From contig SXPC01000159.1 in NCBI GenBank assembly GCA_005778225.1, positions 1 to 44,325 of the forward strand: a stretch of DNA of 44,325 nt, in the 5' to 3' direction. The stretch is from Planctomyces sp. (lineage in GTDB: Bacteria > Planctomycetota > Planctomycetia > Planctomycetales > Planctomycetaceae). Position numbers and translations under genes: made by a program. The notes under the pieces were generated by a model. That model was not told the DNA's origin, searched no databases, and was given only the letters and a program-made list of their open reading frames with translations. The stretch's first letter is position 1; every line of letters starts with the position of its first letter. Shown piece by piece: positions 1-8,144 of this stretch.

Positions 1-1359
1 ATAGGATTGTTCTTCAGGCAGGGAAAGGCTGCCTATATTTCTGAGGCCAAGACGTTTGATCGTGAGACTCCCTTTCAGTCACAATTAAGAGCTGCCTACC
101 TGCTAGGTCTCGATCAAGCTCTGCCACTCCGTAAGCTAGAACTCCGCGAAGAGTGGGAGAGATTAGACTCAATAAGAGCGCAATTTAAAAAGGATTCATT
201 TTTGCGTGATTATTTTCAAGGTGATCGCGATGCAGCACTTGAATTGGCTGATCTCGAAGAAAAGATTGCAATCCTCCAGAAACAGGCAACGGATTTTAAA
301 GTTGCGGAGAATTATGATGAGTTGGCACTGCTAGCGGAGGAGACACGGCGTAAATGGCAGTTGGCAAAAAATAAACTTAACTCTTCCGAGAGTGCTCTTC
401 GCCAAATTGCTGCATCCTTATTGATTCAGCCTGACCTGACTGTCGACACTGTTAAACAAATGTACCACGTTGCTAAGATCGAACTTCCTCAAGCGGTAAT
501 TAGAAAGTTGAGTGAAGTAAGCGATTTTCACCGCAGTCTTATTGAATCCAGAACACGTAGATTAACTTCGGAAAAGCACGACATCGAACGTAGAATAGCT
601 GCATTAAAAGACGAACTTCGGGAGCTGGGGAGGACCAAAGATGAATACTATAAGTTCCTCGGCAATCACGGCGCATTACGTGAGTACGAAGCGCTACGCG
701 ACAGATTGGAAGAATTTAAACGACGTGCTGATCGCTTAAGCGAGTTTCAGAAATTACAGCAGGAATGCAACGAGCGATCTCAGAAGAATCGCCTTGAAAT
801 GAGCCACGAGAACATTCGTGCGACAGAGTACTTAAAAGCTGCTAAAGGTTTGGTAGATGAGATAAACGAACGGTTTCGATTGATGGCTCGTAGAATCTGG
901 CCCAGTCATACTTGTGGTCTTGTTATTCATAATAATGAAGGTGAGAATAAAGTTAGGTTTGACATCGATGCAAGAATTCAGGGCGACGCCTCGGACGGTA
1001 TTGGTGAATCTAAAGTGTTCTGTTTTGATATGACAGTGCTTTTGGGGCAACACAATCACAAAATGAAGGTGCTAATGCACGACAATCGGCTCTATCATGG
1101 CATCGATCCACGCCAATGCCTTGAACTATTCCGAATTGCAAATGAGGTTACTAGCCTATGCGGGATGCAGTACATTGCATCGATCAGTGAAGCCAACCTA
1201 TCAGCCATGCGCGAGAAGATAGAGCAACCTACAGAATTCGACATTCTATTTTCCCAAAACACTGTACTAGAGCTTACTGACGATTCGGACCAAGGAAAAC
1301 TACTAGGCATTACCGTGGACCTCGAGTACGATTCTTCTCGTAAGCGCGAAGTCCCGTAG
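1..1359 (+). CDS. C-terminal part of a coiled-coil ATPase, DUF2326 / ABC-3C-type (5' end outside window)
   Basis: Frame is open to the window edge (ata gga ttg...). Long coiled coil followed by a C-terminal ...KVFCFDMTVLLGQHNHKMKVLMHDNRLYHGIDPRQ... SMC-like domain typical of DUF2326 proteins. Stop TAG at 1357-1359. Confidence 0.7.
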   Translation: MGLFFRQGKAAYISEAKTFDRETPFQSQLRAAYLLGLDQALPLRKLELREEWERLDSIRAQFKKDSFLRDYFQGDRDAALELADLEEKIAILQKQATDFKVAENYDELALLAEETRRKWQLAKNKLNSSESALRQIAASLLIQPDLTVDTVKQMYHVAKIELPQAVIRKLSEVSDFHRSLIESRTRRLTSEKHDIERRIAALKDELRELGRTKDEYYKFLGNHGALREYEALRDRLEEFKRRADRLSEFQKLQQECNERSQKNRLEMSHENIRATEYLKAAKGLVDEINERFRLMARRIWPSHTCGLVIHNNEGENKVRFDIDARIQGDASDGIGESKVFCFDMTVLLGQHNHKMKVLMHDNRLYHGIDPRQCLELFRIANEVTSLCGMQYIASISEANLSAMREKIEQPTEFDILFSQNTVLELTDDSDQGKLLGITVDLEYDSSRKREVP

Positions 1360-1503
1360 GGTACGTCAAGGCTTTGCGGACGCACCTTCTTCGTCGCAAA
1401 TGTAACCTGCAATATGCTGTTGTTCTTGTTGATCCGATTTTTCGCTGATTGCTCGTCCCCCGCTATTCGTGGTGCGTCCGCAAAGCCTTGACGCACTCTA
1501 CGA
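1354..1503. repeat. REP family 1, copy A: 150-bp BIME-like unit of two inverted REPs
   Basis: CCGTAGGGTACGTCAAGGCTTTGCGGACGCACC ... GGTGCGTCCGCAAAGCCTTGACGCACTCTACGA. Each arm is GTAG + GGTRCGTC-loop-GACGCACC. Same length and similar centre as copy B. Confidence 0.9.
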
Positions 1504-1533
1504 CACCTAACCTTTTCCTTTCCAATAAACTCC

Positions 1534-2088
1534 ATGTCGTCGATCAACTACACTCAACTCGCCAAGCAGGTCCGTGATGCCCTCCGTGCCTCGTTTTCAG
1601 AACTGATCGCCGCGAATCCCGACCGCACGTTTTACGCGTTTGCGATTTGGACGGATGGCTCTCTGCAGTTCGCGTATCCGGCAGCCAGCACAGAAGAGGG
1701 ACTGTCAGCGACCGCAGAACGATACATGAAGCAGTATGGAAAAAACTACACAGTCCACGAGATGCGATGGTACGACGGAGACTGGGAATTCTTTCCCGCT
1801 GGAGGCGAAGACCATTTCGCCGAGATCAACCAACTTCTGAGAGAGAATTTCAGCGCAGATGAAACGATATTCGTATCAAAGCTAGAGCCTCTCTGGAAAG
1901 CTCTCCTCGAGGGATTCCAGATGTTGGAAAAAGAAGGCTTCTTCGGAACCGGCAAAGAGCGGGAAAAAATTACCCTGCTACTGGCCGGCAACCTCGAAGA
2001 AGAACTAATCCAACAATGGGCTACTGCCCTGAATCCTCTCTCAGTCGCTCAGCGGTATATCAATTGGTATGACGGCAACAATTCCTGA
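1534..2088 (+). CDS. DUF4303 domain-containing protein
   Basis: 184-aa ORF with ...FYAFAIWTDGSLQFAYPAASTEEGL...YGKNYTVHEMRWYDGDWEF..., characteristic of DUF4303. Confidence 0.7.
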   Translation: MSSINYTQLAKQVRDALRASFSELIAANPDRTFYAFAIWTDGSLQFAYPAASTEEGLSATAERYMKQYGKNYTVHEMRWYDGDWEFFPAGGEDHFAEINQLLRENFSADETIFVSKLEPLWKALLEGFQMLEKEGFFGTGKEREKITLLLAGNLEEELIQQWATALNPLSVAQRYINWYDGNNS

Positions 2089-2113
2089 CGAGCCGAGTAG
2101 GGTGGGTTAAGTC

Positions 2114-2263
2114 CCGTAGGGTGCGTCAAGGCTTTGCGGACGCACCTTCTTCTGTCGCCACTTAGCCTACAATATGCTGTTGTTCTTGTTGATCGGATTT
2201 TTTGATGATTGCTCGTGACCTGCTAACCGTGGTGCGTCCGCAAAGCCTTGACGCACCCTACGG
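2114..2263. repeat. REP family 1, copy B: 150-bp BIME-like unit immediately upstream of RAYT
   Basis: CCGTAGGGTGCGTCAAGGCTTTGCGGACGCACC ... GGTGCGTCCGCAAAGCCTTGACGCACCCTACGG, perfect 33-nt inverted arms; centre resembles copy A (AATATGCTGTTGTTCTTGTTGATC). Confidence 0.95.
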
Positions 2264-2305
2264 GAACTGTTGTTTCGCGGCGTGTCATTGGTCATATTGG
2301 GGGTC

Positions 2306-2854
2306 ATGCCGAACTATAAGCGGGTGCGTGAAGGGCGAACATTTTTCTTTACGGTGGTTACGTATCGTCGTCGCCCCATCCTGACGACTCCGCTGGGGCG
2401 TCGTTGTCTGCGGCGGGCGATTGAAATTGTTCGTCGTCGCCTGCCGTTTGACATGATCGCTATCGTACTACTGCCGGATCATCTGCATACGGTGTGGGAA
2501 CTGCCGGTTGGCGACGCGGATTACTCGACACGCTGGAGACTCATTAAGTTTCACTTCACAAAACATTGGCTGGCTGCGAAACCGCAAACGGACGCTCTGA
2601 CGGGAAGCCGGGAGAAACGACGAGAACAAGCGATCTGGCAACGTCGATTCTTTGAACATACCTGCCGTGACGAAATCGATCTGAAACGTTGTGTCGACTA
2701 CATTCACGTCAATCCACTCAAGCATCAACTGGTGGAACGAGTGCGAGATTGGCCGTGGTCGTCATTTCATCGTTTTGCCAAAGAGGGGGAGTATCCCGTG
2801 GAATGGGGGAATGCGAATGAGTGGTATGGGGATGAGTTTCGGGACTTTGAATGA
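2306..2854 (+). CDS. REP-associated tyrosine transposase (RAYT), IS200/Y1_Tnp-like
   Basis: [26 protein letters not shown]...[15 protein letters not shown]...[30 protein letters not shown] of HUH motif and catalytic Y in YIHxNPxKH. Start moved to the ATG at 2306. Confidence 0.93.
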   Translation: MPNYKRVREGRTFFFTVVTYRRRPILTTPLGRRCLRRAIEIVRRRLPFDMIAIVLLPDHLHTVWELPVGDADYSTRWRLIKFHFTKHWLAAKPQTDALTGSREKRREQAIWQRRFFEHTCRDEIDLKRCVDYIHVNPLKHQLVERVRDWPWSSFHRFAKEGEYPVEWGNANEWYGDEFRDFE

Positions 2855-2873
2855 CAATGTCACGATGTTTGAA

Positions 2874-2906
2874 GGTGCGTCCGCAAAGCCTTGACGCACC
2901 CTACGG
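2874..2906. repeat. REP family 1, single REP downstream of RAYT
   Basis: GGTGCGTCCGCAAAGCCTTGACGCACCCTACGG, identical to the right arm of copy B, with similar flank (GAACTG / AAACTG). Confidence 0.93.
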
Positions 2907-3144
2907 AAACTGGAATGGCGGACGGTTGGCATGGTGAATGGCGCACCGAAATGTGAGATTTTTTCGAGTCGGGAAGTTTTCTTGCAAGTCGTCTGATGGG
3001 TTATGGTTGCGTTGTGAGAGCTGCTTAATTGTGTTGATGTAAGTGCGGAAAATGGGGCAAAAAGCGCACCAAACTCGGTAAGGGTAGAGAGGGTTGTGTT
3101 TGCACATGTGTTGGTTTTGTGGTGATGGGTGTTGAGGCGAAGGG

Positions 3145-3747
3145 GTGACTGGGATGGACGGGGATTACTGGCAGACGAGGACGAGGCTGGATGGGGCGAG
3201 TGCTCAGTGGGGGGTGATTTCGGAAGTGATGAGGCGTGGATTTAATGTGGCGTTGCCTGTGGTGGATTCCGGGGATGATTTTTATGTGATGAGGGATCGG
3301 GGTGGGATTTATGCGCGGGTGCAGGTGAAGTCTCGCAAGGCGTCCTGGTCGGTGCCTCGGTCGAGTTTGCGGGCGGATTTTCGGGTGCCGGTGAGGCAGT
3401 TGAGGAGGCCTCATCATCCGGAGCTTTTGTACGTCTTCGCGCTGCGGGACGAGGAGGGGCGATCGATTGGAGCGTCGGTGCCGACGATGACGAATTTTGG
3501 GACGATGTCGATGTCGCTGGGAATCAGTGCGCCGGTGCATTACCTGTTGATGACGCGTCGTCAGTTGTTGCGTTATCTGGAGGGGAATCCGCATGTGAAA
3601 TGGCGCGGGGAGGAGGTGTCGATGGGGGTGAAGGTGACGGCGGATTCGGTGACGGGTGGCGGAAAAGATATGACGCGTCACTGGAATGCGTTTGGGCGAT
3701 ATTTCCGGAGGGGTCCGTTGTCTCGAGTGGAACGTATGGCGGCTTGA
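3145..3747 (+). CDS. PD-(D/E)XK-like endonuclease-fold protein
   Basis: GASAQWGVISEVMRRGFNVALPVVDSGDDFYVMRDRGGIYARVQVKSR resembles the core of group I intron-type PD-(D/E)XK proteins (acidic residues then xVQVKS). Confidence 0.55.
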   Translation: MTGMDGDYWQTRTRLDGASAQWGVISEVMRRGFNVALPVVDSGDDFYVMRDRGGIYARVQVKSRKASWSVPRSSLRADFRVPVRQLRRPHHPELLYVFALRDEEGRSIGASVPTMTNFGTMSMSLGISAPVHYLLMTRRQLLRYLEGNPHVKWRGEEVSMGVKVTADSVTGGGKDMTRHWNAFGRYFRRGPLSRVERMAA

Positions 3748-3862
3748 TGGCCGGGGGACGTGCTTTTCAAAGTAAGAGTATGGCACACGATCTTTCAGCC
3801 GATTGAAGATGCACGTAGATTCCCCTTAGAATGCGGGTGGTTCCTGTGCACTCTCCCGATTT

Positions 3863-4423
3863 GTGAAGCACGTCATGAAACATTGGGCCTTTCCTACTGC
3901 CTGCCTTCTCATCGCTGCCGTTGTTGGCTACGTCGTGGGGCGAAGCAATACGCCAACGCCATCGCCGGAGAGCATGAGTTTTTCGCCGATTGCTGATCTG
4001 ACTGCGTACGACGTCCTCTGGGGTGAGGATCGCAAATTCTGGAAGCTCGACCTTGCCGGTGCAGGGCCGTATTACTGGGTCAGTCTCGTCCATCTCGACG
4101 CCGACGGGAAAGAACATCAGATCGGTAAGTTCGGCGGGACTGGGCTGCAGGATCCCGGTCAACAGCCAATCACCCTCCTTGTCTCGCTCAAAAGAGATGG
4201 AAAGCTTCTCTCAGGTAAGTACGGCTATTACATGACTAGCCTGAGTTTTGCCGACAGGGAAGTTTTCCAATCCGACCGACAGAACTGGAACTTTCACCCC
4301 GTCCTCAACGGTGACCTTTACTACCTGGCCTCCGATTCCGACACATCCGGTGTTGGCAAGGAACCGTTCCCGGCAGACTCCAACCGCATCGCCCTCAAAC
4401 TACATCGCAACCCGGCCCCGTAG
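3863..4423 (+). CDS. membrane-anchored hypothetical protein
   Basis: 186-aa ORF with N-terminal TM (WAFPTACLLIAAVVGYVVG). Confidence 0.55.
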   Translation: MKHVMKHWAFPTACLLIAAVVGYVVGRSNTPTPSPESMSFSPIADLTAYDVLWGEDRKFWKLDLAGAGPYYWVSLVHLDADGKEHQIGKFGGTGLQDPGQQPITLLVSLKRDGKLLSGKYGYYMTSLSFADREVFQSDRQNWNFHPVLNGDLYYLASDSDTSGVGKEPFPADSNRIALKLHRNPAP

Positions 4424-4534
4424 TCTTGTCGGGTGTATGAAAACCTTGTTGCCATCCACGTCGATCGCCCGTTAACCTCAGCAGAGTCTCGTGTCATGGT
4501 AGCGAGCTTCGTCGCAGAGATCTGGAGGTCATCA

Positions 4535-5260
4535 ATGTCCGAGGATGCCGATAACGCCGCGTTCGAATCGTCGGGAAGGAGCCCGGAGTCAAACCGGCGT
4601 GGGTTTCTGGCCGATGCCATTGTCGTGGGTGGACTGGCGGCCGGGTTGGGGGTTCCGAGCTCTCTCATCGCATCAGAGCCGGCTCAGGGAGGTCGACCTG
4701 TGAATCCACGTTTGTTTACTTTCGTCGGGGGGCGGTCCGGTGGGTGGTCCGTGGTCTCGGCTGAGACGATCATTGGCGACCCCTTGCCGGTTGTCGAGCG
4801 GGTGGAGGTCGTCGCGGGGGCTGTGAGCACGCCGACTGCGGGGGAGGGATGGATTCTCCGCGGGGTCACCAGCAACGGGCGGTATGTCACGCGCGAGGAG
4901 AAAGTCGCATTGGAACAAAAGCAGGCAGCCGTGGGCCGGCCGACATCTGACCACGCTGCGTTGATCCCCATTCGCAAGAGCGCCGCGTGGTGGGCTTTGA
5001 CGCAGGACGAGCGTCGGGAGCTGTTCGAGGAGAAGTCTCGTCACATCGCCATTGGACTGAAGTACCTCCCCGCGATCGCCCGACGGTTACATCACTGCCG
5101 CGACCTGAACGAGTCCGAGCCGTTCGACTTCCTCACCCTGTTCGACTATTCCCAGGAGTACGCCGCCGCGTTCGACGACTTGGTCGCTGCCCTGCGAGAG
5201 ACAGAGGAGTGGAAGTTTGTTGACAGGGAAGTCGATCTTCGTCTCGTAAAAGTCACTTGA
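4535..5260 (+). CDS. chlorite dismutase family protein with Tat-like signal
   Basis: GGAGG at 4524-4528 then ATG at 4535. N-terminal NRRGFLADAIVVGGLAAGLG. C-terminal IPIRKSAAWWALTQDERRELFEEKSRHIAIGLKYLPAIARRLHHCRDL..PFDFLTLFDYS..AALRETEEWKFVDREVDLRL matches the Cld/HemQ fold. Confidence 0.75.
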   Translation: MSEDADNAAFESSGRSPESNRRGFLADAIVVGGLAAGLGVPSSLIASEPAQGGRPVNPRLFTFVGGRSGGWSVVSAETIIGDPLPVVERVEVVAGAVSTPTAGEGWILRGVTSNGRYVTREEKVALEQKQAAVGRPTSDHAALIPIRKSAAWWALTQDERRELFEEKSRHIAIGLKYLPAIARRLHHCRDLNESEPFDFLTLFDYSQEYAAAFDDLVAALRETEEWKFVDREVDLRLVKVT

Positions 5261-5311
5261 TCGTCAGCTCTCCGCCATCACAGCCATGTTTCTAACGAAT
5301 CACGTCTGGCT

Positions 5312-5773
5312 GTGATCACGCGGGGCGGCAAATCGAAAAACGCCGGGGTGAAAGCAATGCTCGAAGAGTTCAGAATCGCCAGCACCACCGGGGGCGGTTA
5401 CCTGCAGTTTGCTGATCGCGTGCCTCTCGATCCTGATCTCCCCATCGAGTCCTTCCGGGTGCAAGTCTCGGACGACCACTTATCAGCGTCAGGCAAAGTC
5501 GACGCTGGTTATGTCCCATCCCATCCCGCCAAGCTGTTTGCCGACATGGCCGCGAAGTGGTCTGGTTGGCCAGGGGAATTGGTGTGGGAGTCGCTGGAAG
5601 GTGAGTTTCAGTTGCGATGCACCCACGACGGGCTCGGGCACATTGCGATCCGAGTCGAACTGCGGTCAGGGCCGATGCTCGACGACTGGCAAGTCATGGC
5701 CACGGTCATGACTGAGGCGGGGCAACTGGAGACGATCGCCCAGCAGGCAGCTTCATTTTTCGGTCACGCGTGA
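5312..5773 (+). CDS. DUF6228 family protein
   Basis: 153-aa ORF; ...LFADMAAKWSGWPGELVWESLEGEFQLRCTHDGLGHIAIRVEL pattern. Confidence 0.6.
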   Translation: MITRGGKSKNAGVKAMLEEFRIASTTGGGYLQFADRVPLDPDLPIESFRVQVSDDHLSASGKVDAGYVPSHPAKLFADMAAKWSGWPGELVWESLEGEFQLRCTHDGLGHIAIRVELRSGPMLDDWQVMATVMTEAGQLETIAQQAASFFGHA

Positions 5774-5919
5774 TGCTGCAAAAAGCTGACGCTCAACACC
5801 GGAGACCTGAAGTTCATGACGATGGAGCACCGCCGCAGGAGACCCTGCCTATCGATTACGCCAAGGCTTTCATCACGATCAGCATGATCGCTGGTCCGTC
5901 CCATCGGCAGATGCCGGAA

Positions 5920-6894
5920 TCACGTCTCTTCTGTTGTCGTCAGGAAGAGGTGTTTCTCGACTCGTTTGATGAGTGGGAAGTGGTTGGTCATGGCGGGGCA
6001 CATCGTCTGGAATTTTTCCTGGACGCTGGTGGCGACTTGAAGAAGGTCGAAGCCGGGGATTCTGTCAGCGAGGGCGATGAGTTTTTCGAGGCCGTCGGGA
6101 CGTTGTTTCATCGCGTCGGGCAGCAGGGAAGCACACGCGACGGCGGGAACGGCGGTTGATTTGAGTTCGGCAGATTCGAGAAGCTTCTCGACGTCATGGT
6201 GCAGGTAGACCGCACAGACGACATCGTCCGGGAAATACCAGCCATGCAGGACGTGAGCTCCGGCACAGGCGTGGTCCCACTTGAACAGCTTGCGTTCGAA
6301 GGTGCAGATCGATTGAGGGTCGGCGTCCTGATTTTTGACGAACTGGAAGTACGGCTCGTAGGCTTCGTTCGTCAGGATCGGCAGGAGAAGGTCGGAGAGC
6401 ATCGCGGAGGAGAAGGCGACTTCTTGATCGGCTTTGAGCAGTCGGGCGACTTCTTTGGCGAAGAGGGCTTTTTCGAGGTTCTCGACCCAGAAGGTCGGCA
6501 GGTGAATCAGCTTCGACTGGCGGTTGCTGATCATGTTCTTGGCGGCTGAGGTCAACAGCATCAGTTTGACGGTACGGATGCCGAGGATCGAGATGGCCTG
6601 TTTGACGGTCGAGACGCTGTGGCGCAATCCCATGGCTGCGGAGTTGACGTGTTTGAGAAGTTCACATGACAGGCCGGCATCGGTCTCGATGATCTCGGCG
6701 AGCTTCTTGGGAGTTGCTGCGGGATCGTCGGCGTACTTGGTGAATTCCATAACGGCCGCTGGCATCATCGGCAGTTTGACGGCGGGGGGGAGAACAAACG
6801 CACCTTGAGCACCGAGGAGTTTCGCTCGCAGTTCGGACCAGTTCATCATCACATCCTGTTGGGGCGGAATGGGGAGATCATCTTCGACGGACAA
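5920..6894 (-). CDS. HDOD domain-containing protein
   Basis: LPMMPAAVMEFTKYADDPAATPKKLAEIIETDAGLSCELLKHVNSAAMGLRHSVSTVKQAISILGIRTVKLMLL is HDOD-typical. Confidence 0.85.
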   Translation of the reverse strand: MSVEDDLPIPPQQDVMMNWSELRAKLLGAQGAFVLPPAVKLPMMPAAVMEFTKYADDPAATPKKLAEIIETDAGLSCELLKHVNSAAMGLRHSVSTVKQAISILGIRTVKLMLLTSAAKNMISNRQSKLIHLPTFWVENLEKALFAKEVARLLKADQEVAFSSAMLSDLLLPILTNEAYEPYFQFVKNQDADPQSICTFERKLFKWDHACAGAHVLHGWYFPDDVVCAVYLHHDVEKLLESAELKSTAVPAVACASLLPDAMKQRPDGLEKLIALADRIPGFDLLQVATSVQEKFQTMCPAMTNHFPLIKRVEKHLFLTTTEET

Positions 6895-7167
6895 CTCTAG
6901 AACGCGATTTCAGGTCACGACGTTGACTAAATGCAACATGTCGAACCGCTGAACGGGACATGCTTCAATCTGCGGATGGTAGTGATTCTGATGATTGTGA
7001 GTCGTGCGCGAGACCTTTGCTGAGGGTTTTGACGAGGCGTTTCAAGCAATCTGGAGGATGAACTTTAGCCGCTTGCGTGGAATTCGCAGCAGACGCTGAT
7101 TTGTGGACTAGCTTTGAGTCAGGAAAGATTCCGATTCGCGCTGACGTTCTGTTCGAGAAGATCCGCC

Positions 7168-7335
7168 ATGAATATTCTGCACTCGTTCTTTGACTTTCTG
7201 GTCTATTACACAAATTTCTACGTCGCCTTTCTGGGACGCTTGTGGCGAGACATTACGCCCTCGCAGTATGGCATTCTGCTGATCATGATTGCGCTCGGCG
7301 GGTATCTGATGATGCGCGGTGCAGCGAGGAAGTAA
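7168..7335 (+). CDS. small membrane protein (~55 aa)
   Basis: MNILHSFFDFLVYYTNFYVAFLGRLWRDITPSQYGILLIMIALGGYLMMRGAARK; hydrophobic helix. Confidence 0.45.
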   Translation: MNILHSFFDFLVYYTNFYVAFLGRLWRDITPSQYGILLIMIALGGYLMMRGAARK

Positions 7336-7490
7336 CGAAGCGTCGGGTGTGAGGGAAAGCAAAGATTCTGGGCGGATGTGGTCAAGTCTTCGGCAGCTTT
7401 GAAAAGTCAAAAAAAGAACGTCGCGAAAATGCAAAAAAAGAACGCAGCCGGGCAGGTTTGACAACCGATGATATTCCGGTCGAAGAGGTC

Positions 7491-7518
7491 TTGCCGTAAC
7501 TTCGCGGTTCGCTAAGAT
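7491..7518 (+). promoter_or_regulatory. sigma70-like promoter candidate for the downstream ncRNA
   Basis: TTGCCG (7491-7496), 16 nt, TAAGAT (7513-7518). Confidence 0.4.
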
Positions 7519-7524
7519 TCGTCG

Positions 7525-7709
7525 ACGAGATCAAGCCTCTTTTCTTTGATTCCGCCGGAGGTGCCAAACCCATACCATGGGCCGTCAACACCAAAGGGTG
7601 AGCCTTGTGCTACCCGTCGACCGCCCTTCTTAAAGCGACTCCACCGGTCGCAATCATCGAGAGGTTTGATCTTAGCCCTTGAAGAACTTCGGTTCTTCAG
7701 GGGTTTTTT
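7525..7709 (+). ncRNA. putative structured non-coding RNA, unclassified
   Basis: Closing stem GATCAAGCCTC (7529-7539) / GAGGTTTGATC (7661-7671); internal hairpins CCCAT-ACC-ATGGG (7569-7581) and GGGTgAGC-cttgt-GCTACCC (7596-7615); terminator at its 3' end; promoter-like boxes upstream. Confidence 0.5.
7676..7709 (+). terminator. rho-independent terminator with UUCG tetraloop
   Basis: CCCTTGAAGAAC-TTCG-GTTCTTCAGGGG-TTTTTT. Confidence 0.9.
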
Positions 7710-7730
7710 GTTGCGCGCTGTGGAAAGAAG

Positions 7731-7976
7731 AGACTGGAACGCAGAGCACGCGGAGGGGAGCAGAGGTCGCAGAGAAGAGAAGGCCAGAGTTAACGCAAAG
7801 TCGCCAGGACGCGAAGGAAGACTTTTCAATAGGAAACCATTTGTGTTTCGAAATCGATCTTTGGCTGATCGACTTTCCTGGCTTTTCCTCGTTGCGTCTT
7901 CGCGGCTTGGCGTTGAATCTGGGCTGTTCTTCTCTGCTGCACTCTTCTCGACTCTGTTATATCTGCGTTCCAGTCT
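7731..7976. repeat. inverted-repeat intergenic element, family 5, copy 1
   Basis: AGACTGGAACGCAGAG ... ATCTGCGTTCCAGTCT termini, same termini as 13756-13906. Confidence 0.75.
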
Positions 7977-8144
7977 ATTTCTCCCGGCGAATCACTTTCA
8001 AAAGCCTGCGGTGGTTTTGCGTCAATTTGTTCGTAAGTTCGCCAGCTTAAATGTTACCGATTGCATCAACGAAGCAAGCTGCGTTATAAAGTCTTCTCTC
8101 AATTGGTTTACCGCTGAGTCGTTGGTTTTTGGGATCGATTTCTC

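Noticed and set aside
1354-2263. REP family 1 pair considered as a CRISPR-like repeat/spacer
   Set aside because: Only two full units separated by a real gene; arms are inverted rather than direct, and centres are conserved rather than unique.
3025-3786. 253-aa minus-strand ORF
   Set aside because: His/Arg/Pro-rich low-quality translation antisense to the PD-(D/E)XK-like gene; an artefact of skewed composition.
7659-7676. GAGAGGTTTGATCTTAGCC resembles the 16S rRNA 5' primer site
   Set aside because: No rRNA sequence follows; it is the 3' arm of the local closing stem.
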